Source: Charina bottae (taxonomy: Eukaryota; Chordata; Lepidosauria; Squamata; Charinaidae). From it: 64,000 nt of DNA. Shown piece after piece: positions 25,001 through 37,000 of this stretch (the stretch's first letter is position 1; every line of letters begins with the position of its first letter). A program made the translations under genes and the position numbers. Location of the stretch: the NCBI GenBank assembly GCA_023362775.1, contig JALMGJ010000002.1, positions 74,439,414 through 74,503,413 of the forward strand. Reading direction: 5' to 3'. The notes beneath the pieces were generated by a model that saw only the letters and a list, made by a program, of their open reading frames with translations, had not been told where the DNA came from and ran no database searches.

Positions 25001-28000
25001 GGGACCGTTCCCAATTGGTGGTAATAGGAGAGGAGAGATCTGGCCCTCGACCCCTCTTGTGTGGGGTGCCACAGGTTTCGGTTCTCTCTCCTCTCCTATT
25101 TAACATCTACATGCAGCCGCTGAGCAAGATCATCCGTCACCACGGGATGAGGTATCACCAGTATGCTGATGATACCCAGTTGTACATCTCCGTGCCGGGT
25201 GAAGTAAGTGTTGCAGTCGACACCCTTTCTCAGTGTCTGGAGGCTGTAGGGGCCTGGATGGGGAACAACAGGCTTCAGCTGAACCCTGGTAAGACGGAGT
25301 GGCTGTGGATTGATGGCCTCTCCAGGAAGTTGACATCTTTAACTCTGGATGGGGTGGCACTGCCCCGTTCAGACTCTGTGCGAAACTTGGGGGTCCTCCT
25401 CGAGGAGCAGGTGGCAGTTGTGGCCAGGAGGGCCTTTGCACAGCTTCGGGTTGTGCGCCAGTTGCGCCCCTTCCTTGATCAGGAGGCCCTCTGAACACTC
25501 ATGCCCTTGTCATCTCCCATATAGATTACTGCAACGTGCTCTACATGGGGCTACCCTTGAAGAGTATCCGGAAGCTTCAGCTGGTCCAGAATGCGGCTGC
25601 ACGGGTAGTTCTGGGTGCTATAAGATCAGCACATGTAACACTGCTACTCTGTGAGCTGCATTGGGTACCAGTTTGCTTCCGGGTCCAATTCAAGGTGTTG
25701 GTTATCACCTTTAAAGCCCTACATGGCATGGGACCAGGGTATCTGATGGACCATCTTATCCCAATTACATCCACCCGCCCCACCCGATCATGCAGGGAGT
25801 GCATGCTTCAGATCCCATCACTAAAAGAATTCCATCTAGTGGGGTCCAGGAGGCGTGCCTTCTCTGCGATAGCACCCGCCCTGTGGAATATCTTGCCCCC
25901 TGAGGTGAGACGGGCACCCTCGCTCCTGGCCTTCAGGAAATCTTTAAAGACCTGGTTCTGCCACCTTGCCTGGAACGAAGGAAATAATAGTTCCTCCTGG
26001 GGGTGGTTAGCTTAGCAATATCTTTTTAAGAACATACAATCTCTTGGATTTTTATTTTTTCATTTTTATAATATATTTTAGATGTATAGGTTTTTAACTT
26101 TTTACAATGTGATTGTAAACTGCCCAGAGTCTGCCATGGTAGAGATGGGCGGTGATAAATCCAAATAATAAATAAATAAATAATAAATAGAAGGGGAAGA
26201 AATGGAAGCAGTGACAGATTTTATTTTCTTGGGCTCCAAGATCACCGCAGACGGTGACTGCAGCCATGAAAATAAAAGATGCTTGCTCCTTGGGAGGAAA
26301 GCTATGGCAAACCTAGACAACATATTAAAAAGCAGAGACATCACCTTGCCGACAAAGGTCCATATAGTTAAAGCTATGGTTTTCCCAGTAGTAATGTATG
26401 GCTGTGAGAGTTGGACCATAAGGAAGGCTGAGCGCCGAAGAATTGATGCTTTCAAACTGTGGTGCTGGAGAAGACTCTTGAGAGTCCCTTGGACTGCAAG
26501 GAGGTCAAATCAGTCAGTCCTAGAGGAAATCAACCCTGACTGCTCATTGGAAGAACAGATAGTGAAGCTGAAGCTCAAATACTTTGGCCACCTAATGTGA
26601 AGAGAGGACTCACTGGAAAAGACCCTGATGCTGGGAAAGACTGAAGGCAAAAGGAGAAGGGGACGGCAGAGGATGAGATGGTTAGATAGCATCACTGATG
26701 TAACGAACATGAATTTGAGTAAACTCCGGGAGACAGTGGAGGACAGGAAGGCCTGGCGTGCTATGGTCCATGGGGTCACGAAGAGTCGGACACGACTAAA
26801 CGACTGAACAACAACAACATGTAGGGATAAATATCACTGAATTTCCAGTATAACCTCCTCCTGGTCAGGTTCATCCATCTGTGGATAGTTTTGTCTGAAG
26901 TTTAACTTTTTTTTTGTATTTGGTATGTTCTGGGCTAACCTACATTGTATTATAGGATACTGCTTAGCAAATTATCTGTGTAACTCAGAAATAGAAAATG
27001 TTTTAGCTGGTAGCTTTTCAGCAAATATTTCTGTATCGATATCTTTAGCACATCTAGGAATGCTTGTTAACAAATTATTTTAAGTCTCAGAATAAAATCC
27101 ATGTAGTTACAGCCATTATACAAGTGATATATTGATTTTTTACTGAAGTGTGTGTGTATACATAAAATAAACATGTATTAATTAGTATGAATTTATACAG
27201 GTTGTACATAAGTAAATTGAAAGGACTGAAATTAGACCAGTAAACCAATAAAATTGCATGGTGGTAAATGGTACAACATTTACTAATTAAAAGGTTTTGT
27301 GTCCCTTCCAAAATTGCTTCCAGAATCAATAAGCAAATTACATTTAATAAAAACTAGCAACAAAACCAGACATTTAAAATGTAATCTTCCAGTAAAACCA
27401 ATAACAAATGCTGGTATAAAGAAATAGCAGTCCACTAAACAATCTATATTGTAAGCAAATTTTTGACATCAAATGAATTTTTAACCTGCTCTCACACATA
27501 TCAGAAAAAGGTTTGTCAAATTCTTGTTTGAAGTACTAAGTACACCGTTGAAAAAGCACTTTCTTCCATGCCTACTATCCTCATTATTCTTACTGATGGA
27601 CATGTGAGAAGTATCTCAGGTTTTTATCTTAAAGTACAAGCAGAACAGGAAAAGATGTTTGTTCCAAATAATTACAGTAATCCCAAGATAGATCTGAGCA
27701 TATCTATCTTAGTGTGTTACTAAGGTAAAATGATGAGGGAGAAATGCATGTGTTGACCCCATTAAGGAAAGGCAGACTATGTAAGTTTATTCAAGGAAAA
27801 TGAGAATGCATTATATTGCTTACTGATCTTTTTTCCCTTTACTTCCTTTTCTGTCCCATTCTGAACATAGTGCACAAAAATGATCAGAAAAGCGAGAATA
27901 CGTTGGTATTGGATGAAACCCATGAGGTTATGCCAGAACTTCCAAGATTTATCCAGTCATTGCATTATGCATATGTGCATTCTCGCAAAGATCCCAAATC

Positions 28001-31000
28001 TGACTTAAATACTTTGGTTGAAAAGTATATAAATGACTATTTTAAACGATACAGTAAATATAAAGAATTTGTTTTATATCAATATAAAGGAACCTTGGAT
28101 GATAAAACATTTCTGTATCCTGGTCCCAAAAATAAATCCCACCTTGAGAGCTGTTTGCATTCCTATATTTTTGGTTCAGAAGCATACCAGATTCCTATTT
28201 CTAAAATGAAGAAAATAATGGATGGCAATCGAAAACCTCAGCAGTTCAGTCCTGTTTCAGATTATGAAGCCCCAGAAGATGAATCTGATTTTACAAGGAG
28301 AAAAGCTGGAAAAAGAAATGGATCAAAATGTGAAAGTGTAACTGCCAAAAGAAAGTCAGTTCACTCTCGAGACCGTGATAGAGGAAATATTGAAGATCTG
28401 ATTAATTTAATTCATTATACAAAGAAAAACGTAGACAGAGAATCTGACGTAGAAGACAATAGAAATGAAAACAGGCGGAAACGAAAATTGGAAAGTAAGG
28501 GAGAGAGTCCACAAAAACAGTTGAAAGTGAACAGTACTTTAGAAAACTATGAAGGTAAGAACCTCTGTATTAACTGTACAGTTTAGAAAAATATAGCTAA
28601 TTTTTTGTAGCACCTTTTTTACAGTTTGAATCTTGTAATTGCATAATCTTAGTACAAATAAAAAAACACCCAGATTGAAAGACTGCATTTTACATTCATA
28701 GTTTTTATTGCTTCTATATTTCTATAGATAGATTTCTATCTTTTCTGTGTGTATCAGATCCATCAGTTGATTAACAGGTAGTAGAAAACTTTTAGCATAA
28801 TATTTTGTTTTTCTGTCCATTTCTACCCCTCCCCCAGCAGGATTTCTAGATGACAGAGCACCAGAATCACTTCTTTCAGTGATAGCAGATCTTGGTGGAC
28901 GTGACACTGATTTGAGACAACAGAATGTTGCTGATCCTGCTATTACTGACCTATCTGGTGTTTTGAAACTACTTTCGGATGTGCTTACTAATGCAGATTT
29001 TCAAACGGCAAAATTGATTAAACAACCTTCACTAGAAAATTATTCAAGGCAAACAGCTGAGTACAATCCCGTTCCACCAAAGATCAAGGAAGAACCTGAG
29101 CTTCCTAATACTACAAACGAAAATACTCAATTCAAGGATCCCCAAAGTCCAGTCAGGCTAGAAAAGAATGCACCATCTTTGCCTAATTCTCTTGATGTCT
29201 CCACTACTGAAACAGATCCAGATCATATACTACATTTAAAAGTAAGAATGTTTCTGTTTTGAAGAAATTAAATCTGTTGCAATTTAATTGCAAGAGCAAT
29301 TAAAAACTCTTACACAGTTAACAGAATTGGAGGACAGATAAGTTTAGTGAAGCTAAAGATAACTGGGTATCATGAAGCTTTGCTATACTGAACAATTGTG
29401 TTTGTTACACTTATGTCATTTTCAGTGGGAAAATCTAACTTGAATGTGAAGAATAACTTAGTGACATAGCTCTTTTTCTATATAATTATATACTGTATGT
29501 GTATTTATTTTATCCATCCATCACATTTATATCACCGCCCATCTCCCCCACAAGGAGGGACCCTGGGCGGTTCACAACAAAACAATTTAAAATTCAATAA
29601 AAGTCATAAATAAATACCAATAATCAATAAAAATATAAAATTGTGTGCCTTCGAGTCAGTGTTAGCTCCTGGCAACTGCCTGAACTAGTCCCTGCATTTT
29701 TCTTGGCAATATTTCAGAAGTGGTTTGCCATTGCCTGCTTCCTAGGGCTGAGAGTGTGTTACTGGCCCAAGGTCACCCAGCTGGCTTTGTGAAGTAGAAC
29801 TCATGGTCTCCTGGTTTCTAGCCTGTTGCCTTAACCACCACACCAAACTGGCTCTCCATATAATTATATGGCATTGTAGATATTGTACCACTGAGTCTCT
29901 TGTTACTACTTCAGTCTTGGAGTCCTGGGTAGATAAAAAACATTCTTGTTCCTTTTGGTGGAGGCTTCTTTTTCTTTGGCAAAACCAGCTCATCATAAGG
30001 GGCAGTTCCTTATTATTTTTTCTCCCCACCATCTGAGAGGCAGGAAGGAAGGTAAACTAGAAGACTTGACTGCTAGAACAATGTACCTGGAGAATCTTTA
30101 TTCTGATGGTAAGGGGAGAAGCTGGAGAGGTTCCATTGCAGTTTGGAAAAAGAGCTTTCCAGTGCTCAAAATGGAGGCATTTGTAAGTAAGCTTAGGTAG
30201 CCAAGAGAAATCAGACTGATGGCAAAAATAGGAGAACATTAGGGCAGAATTACTTTAGAGAGAGGAATAGTTAAGTGAATTGAACATAAGTAAGTTTAGG
30301 CAGATTTGTGAAAGACTTCTGTCCAAAATCCTGGTGATTCATTGCCAGTCATGTAGATAAGTACGAGATGAATCAATAATCTAACAGTATAAAGCACTTC
30401 CTGTGTTCTTATGACCCTTGCAGCTCCATGTGGCTTGCGTGCTCAGTGTATGAGCATATTTGCACCAGGATTGCCAGGAATAGATTTAAAATAGTAAGCA
30501 CCTACAGAGAAGGTAACAAAATAGGCACAAGCAAGTTTGACTAGGGCTTGTTACCTATTTTGCTATGTCTGTTGTGTAATGGCAGTTTGAGAGTTGAAGA
30601 TGATTTTTTTTACTCCCTTGTACTGTTTATAGCTAATGTCGATTTGTTGATTGTGCAGTCTGTAATGGGGAGTGGGCATAATCATTGCTTCACTGGAAGA
30701 GATCAAGAGATTAAATTGATATTGGGAGCCTGGGAAGGGCTGCTTCCTGTAGGATACCTTCTTTCCAGCTGAAATAAAGTAATACTTCCAACTGAAATAA
30801 ACTGTTTCTTATACTGCAGCCTTGAAATAACTGTAAAAAAAGTATTGCTGCAACTATCACCAGTCTGCAATCTTGAGAATTGCTTTTCTTTTCTGTCCGA
30901 AAGTGATTTTTGCAATATTGACATACTGTGAGTAAAGCAGTTACCTGAAGTTGTGGTTATAGTTGTACCTGAATTTCCTGAAAGTAAGAGCCCCAGTAAA

Positions 31001-34000
31001 TACAGATAGGGATATTACATTAGTGGTTAACTGGTGATTTAAAATTAATATAGAACAAAAATGTTTTAGTTTCTGAATACATTATATTGAAATGGTTGGA
31101 GTTAACAGTGGTAACATTAATACACACACAGACGCATGTACATGCACACAAACACACACCATATGTTAACATGAATATATATATAAAGCACCATATAATT
31201 AAAAATTGAAATACTATGTATTTATTTAGGAAACAAGCACAGGAAGCATAAGCAGCGTTGATGGTTTTGCCAGTCCCTGTCCTAGCACACCTCTTGAACA
31301 GAATTATCATAGGCAGAATTCCAACTCAAACAACACTGAGACAACTGAAATACATTGGAAACTGATTCCCATCACAGGTGAGTAATAGGATAAGTATACA
31401 GTTTAAGTATTTGTACCTTTCAGATATCCAGTTGTAAATACTACAGAGGGATATGAAATGTTTTTAACAGCATATTTTTACCCTCAGGCTATTCAGCTAG
31501 TTCATGACAGTTTACAACAGACTGATCTCCACTTCTGTTAGTGGAGACTGTATTTTGAGTCCTTTGTTTATATTATTTTGTTTTGAGACATATTTTTAAA
31601 TATACCATTATGCATTTAGCTAGGGTGCTCTGTAATACACAGTTGTGATGGAACCATTAGAATTCTATGGCTGAGGAAGAGACTCAGGTTATGAATCTGT
31701 CCTTCATTTTATTAATGCAGGAATAGCTAGCTTCTATGTTGGATGTAGGGGCGTGGTGGCTCAGTGGGTAAGACGCCAGGCTTGTCGATCGGAAGATCGC
31801 AAGTTCGGAGGTTCGAATCCCTAGCCCTGCGTGCGGAGTGAGCTCCCGCACTAGCTCCAGCTCTTGCCAACCTAGCAATTCGAAAGCATGCAAATGCAAG
31901 TAGATGATTAGGTACCACTTCGGTGGGTAGGTAACAGCGTTCCGCGCACGTCATGCCGGCCACATGACTGTGGAAGCGTCTTCGGACAATGCTGGCTCTT
32001 TAGCTAACAAACGGAGATGAGCACCAGCCCCTAGAGTCGGACACGACTGCACGAATGTGCGGGGGGGAACCTTTACCTTTTTTATGTTGGATGTACTATA
32101 CTGTCTAGATAGTTTGGGGATTAATAATTGTATTTTGGTATTTATTTTCTTGCTGTAAGATGGTCAGCTGTAGCATAAAGCAGTGTTACATAGTAACAAA
32201 AGCCATCATGAATGCATGTGCAACTAGGGACATATAGAACTTACAAAAAATGGGGAAAAAATACATAGGTTTTTTTTACAACCACTAGGGGAGTGGGTGT
32301 TTTATTCTGCAGTAAAAAGAAACTGGGTTATGTTAAAGACTAACACATTTAATTATTTTCCTTAAGAGTGAAACTGAACAAATGTTTCTACTACTGGTGG
32401 AGCAATTTTTGATAGAATCTTTGAATGTAATAGCTTGATTGGCTGGATTTGGTCTACAGGTTACCAGTTAGCCTTTGTGATCTAAATCACTACATATCAT
32501 ACCAGTTGTACTTAAGATAACAGGAGAGCTTTGCAGAACATTTAGAGATAAATTCTGTTCCAATAACCTTGTAAAGACTATATTGAACTCAGGATTGCCC
32601 AAAGAAACTTTTGGCCCTAAAAATCTTTTAAGAATGAGATTTCGCTCATTGACAGTTCGTCTTAACCTTTATTTTGATTTCCAGACCTATGTAAGATATG
32701 GTTATGCTAGTTCAGTGATGGCAAACGTTTTGGGCTCTGCATGTCAAAAATTCGGAAAATGCCTAACTTGACTCTGCTGGCATGTTCCCCCCCCCTAACA
32801 AAAGAGAAACAATTCTTTACATACTCATTTATTTAAAAAAAAAATACAATCCAATTTTCAGCGACCAAAAGGGCAGAGATGGGGGGGAGATAGGGTGGGG
32901 GGAGTTGCAGTGCCTTTTGTTCGTTCAGTTTCTTTGGTAACTCAAAGAGAATTGTTGTTGTCGGGTGTTGGTGAATGCTGGCGTGTCACCCAAAATGTTG
33001 TCGCATGTCATCTTTGACACGCATGTCATAGGTTCGCCATCACTGTGCTAGTTTATGGAAAGAAGAGTTATATGAATTCTTCTGAGGCTAATTTCTCAAG
33101 GGTTCTTTTTAAAATGCAATTTGTCCAATAGGATGCTTTTTTAAATTTCCACATTGCATTAACTTACTTGAAGCCCAGTTTTCTTCTAAAATGCTGTATT
33201 GCTACTAAGAGATAGAACTTAACAGCATTGTATTATGCTATTTCTGGATCTACTTGCTTTTGGTGGTAATTTCCATATTTACCTTTATGGACTTAATGAA
33301 AACCATATGATCTCTGTGTCTTTTTCAATGAAGAATGTGAAATTCTTGAAATAATACGGGTGCGGAAGCAGCAGTAGCATGGTTGGGTAGCTCAAGCTTC
33401 TAGTACACCAAAAATGATTAACATGGGAATTTACAGTCTGCTGGTTCTTGCAGTGTTTATAGATATAATCAATTCTGGAATTAAAATCTTCTCGTGAATG
33501 AAAAGACAATTCCATGAGATCCAAAGATACTCAAAATTAATAAATTATTTTTATATTCTCTAACGTGGGCTAATTATTTAAATTGGTTTATAGAACAAAA
33601 AAGTGTGAAAGGATGTACTTTATATATATTGAGAAACTCTAAACTTGCTAACTGCTGCTCTCCCTCAGGAGGGGTAGGAAGAGTTCCTGAGGATCAACTG
33701 AGAAAGCATGGAGATAACCAAACAGGTGAGAAGGATGGCCTTTACTGCTTATGCTCCTTGCTATCCAGGTAGCTGAAAAAGAAGCCTTTTCTCAGCATTA
33801 AATTTTCAGAAGACTGAAACGCAACTGAACAGTTTTACACATAATTGGGGAAATTAATCCACTGAAGCAAGTATATTCGGAGTTTGAAACTTGAGAAATG
33901 CAGCCCATTTAAAGTACCCACACTCTTTCTTACATGTATGGCATGTCTCTTCATCGTAGGAGTTGTAATGGTCCTGTGTAGAAAAGTATTTGTAACTGCA

Positions 34001-37000
34001 TAGTTTTTGGAGATCATTTGGGGATTGTAAAGGGTTTTAGTACATAGATATATATTATGTCTTTTAAATACTATTCATTTTTCTAAAATAAATATTTCAT
34101 GATTTGTTTTTTTAATTTTCCAGAAAAAAATTGGGGAGTCTTTCACATTTCTGCTCTCACCTGTTTAGTTTTGTAGATGTGCTTCTGACATTTGCATGTT
34201 GATAAACTTCTAGAATGGCAGACTGGCCTGTTTCTCATTGCAGTGGTAAATAAATATTTGGCAGTTTGTTGCTGTCACTTGGGAAACACTTCTATTTGCA
34301 TAAAATAACTATGTTTTTAGTCATAATATGGGAATAAATAAAACATAGATGTTTCTTGCTTACCTGTTCAGATTTTGAGGAAGAAGCAATTTTTTATTTA
34401 ATTTACACAGTGGAAATAACAATACTTTGTCACTGACATTCATACATTTGTGACATTTGGAAATAACAAGATAACAAATTATTCAGATATGTATACAAAA
34501 TACTTTACATTTTTATTCATCCTCAACACTAGAATTTGGTTCTTAGTATCTTATCACAATTAGGAGCTTATACTAATAATCTATCATATAATTTAAGAGA
34601 TCCCTTGAATTAATTCTATTAAAATTTTCAAAACTTGCTGAAGTCTTTCACTTTGCTTTCTATACACTAGATCACACTAATAATAAAGTATAATTGTATA
34701 GAAAACAGTTACATGATCTTGGTAAATTATATATATTGTGCTGACAGTTCATTTCAAACTATATTTTTAGCAGCAACTTTTTTGTGGAGTTTTCATATTT
34801 CATATCACATTGGCCTTAAGTCATTTTGTTTCTTTCCAAAGTCCAGGCATAACCCATAAAAGAATGTGTTTTGTCTTTGAACTTTAGAAAAAGAAAATCC
34901 TCCCTGGATTGGGCCAGTGCTTGCTTGCTTGCTTCTTTCTTTCATCAGTCAGTCAGTCAGTCAGTCATGCAGTAGCCAGTCAGGTGCATTTAAGAGTGGA
35001 GTCCTTGGTGCTCTCTGAGCCTTGTTGTTTTCTTGCAGACGTTTCATTGCCAGGCTAGGCAACATCTTCAGTGCGAAAAGGGAATGGGATTTGCTCTCTG
35101 TTTATATATCATGGCTTGTCCTGCTTGTGTTGGTGGAGGAGGTGTTCTCTTCTTGGGAGTTCCTTGATTGGGCTGTTGTTTGCTACTTGGTTGATTGACT
35201 GAGTTAATAGTTCCTTGATTAGGGTATATTGTGCTGTTTGATTGTTCCTCTGGTGCTAATCCTGGTGTTAATCTTGGTATATCTGGGTGATGATTGCTGG
35301 CAAGGAGGTGTTCTGGTCTTCTGGCTTTTCTATTGTCTCTTATGAATGGTATGCCAATGTTGTTTACCTCTATGTGTCTGTTGATGGCTGCATCTTAGTG
35401 CCAAGCTTCCAGGAATTCTCTAGCATTTTTGGATTTGGCTTGGTTTAAGATGCTCACAGTTTCCCAGTTGAAAGTATGGTTAAGTCTGTCCGTGTGTTGT
35501 GAGATTGTTTTCATAGTGTCTTCTGACTGCTAGTTGGTGTTCGTGGATGCGTTCTGCTAGTCTTCTGCCGGTCTGTCCTACATAGTGGCTGTTACAGTCC
35601 TTACACTGTATGTTGTAGATAACTCCTGTTTTTTTCTTCTTGGGCTACTGATTAAATGGTAAGCATTTAAGAGTCTCACAAGCAAGAAGAGAACAATTGC
35701 TTCCTCTCTTGTTCCCCAGCATCTGATATTTAAAGTATGCTGCCAATGCTCCTGGAGATAGCAAGCATCCTTCAAGACTAGCGGCCAATTGATAGCCTGA
35801 TCCTACATGAGTATGTTCAGTTCCCCTTTACATTGGTGACCATCACCAGATCTGACAGTGAATTGCAGTTTAACTATGCTTTGAATAAAGAAATAATTCC
35901 TTTTATCTGTCCTGAATCTCTCTGCATTTTGATTTAATGAGTAACTACAAGTTCTAAGTTTATGAGAAAGAGAGAAAATCTTACTTTGTTCCTCATGGAT
36001 ATCTAGCCATATCTTCCTTTCTACTTACTTCTCTAAGAAATGCTGTGGTCTTTCTTGTATGAGAACTATTCTCATCTTCAGATCTACCTAAACATTTTAG
36101 TTGCCTTTCTTTGCACCTTTTTGAGCTCTACAATATCTTTCTTCAGATGTGCTGTTTGGAATTGTACATAATATTCTAAGTATGGCTTCATCATAGACTT
36201 ACATAGGAGTGTTACTGTATTAAACATTTATTTTCAGTTTGTAATGATTCCAAGCCTGGAGTTGTTTTATTGATAGTACCGACACTCTAGAACATAGCTT
36301 TCCAAACTGTGTGTCGCGACACTTTAGTGTGTCGCAACACACAGTTTGGTGTGTCACAACACAACACGGAAACAGTGGTGGTGGGGGTGTGCATGGCGGC
36401 GGCGGTGCGCCATCAGGGCTTCTGCATTTTAGCGGAGGCCGCTGCCGTGCACATCCACGCCCCCGCCGTGCCCACACCACCGCCGCTGCCGTTGGTATGT
36501 CGCCAACGGCAGCAGTTTGGAAAGCACTGCTCTAGAATGACATTTTCTTTTAAGTTATCTGCCAACCCAGATCCATTATGCCATTATTTGTGTATTTGTG
36601 AAGTTTGGAATGTTTCTGTGTATTCGTATGCATGTTTGTGTGTGTCAGTATACATCACTTTGCCCTTACTTGTCTACTACCTTTGTCATGTTGAGACCGC
36701 CTTGCTCAGCTTAAAGAGATTCTTTTGGACTTCTTTGCATTCCTTTTTAAAATTTTACAATTGATAATGGGTTGGTATCATCAGATTGGCCACTGCTTAT
36801 TAACTGCAGGTTAATGATGCACAAATTAAAATATATGAGTCCCAACACTTAAACATCTTTGTGATTTGAAAATTGTCCTTTTTTGTTTTTAAGACAGCTA
36901 CCAATCTATGAGGGCACCTGTCCCTATTCTATGGCTGCTGAGTTTGCTCAAAGGTTTTTGGTGTGGAACTTGGTTGAAGGCTTTTTTAAAAATCATCCCC

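Larger units (their letters stand above)
21570..26189 (+). mobile_element. Near full-length L2-like (CR1/L2 group) LINE nested in BovB
   Basis: Insertion inside BovB between AAATA at 21565-21569 and AAATA at 26185-26189. The 5' UTR starts with CCAAGATGGCGACC. Endonuclease motifs follow (LLNARSVNNK and ITETWLG around 23205-23300, LGDFNLPSLGW around 23605, SDHALVTL around 23805). The RT has FRPVSHLPFLGKVVEK at about 24680, LSAAFDTVNH at 24900 and YADD at 25162-25173. The ORF is broken by one stop (23893) and at least three frameshifts (near 23460, 24650 and 25500). The 3' end has the weakened hairpin CTGCCCAGAGTC...GATGGGCGG and an AATA-repeat tail. Confidence 0.92.

Noticed and set aside
34995..35643. 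Bacterial-type GIY-YIG nuclease gene
   Set aside because: Stops and frameshifts, paired cysteines and the 3' terminus identify a dead Penelope-like element.
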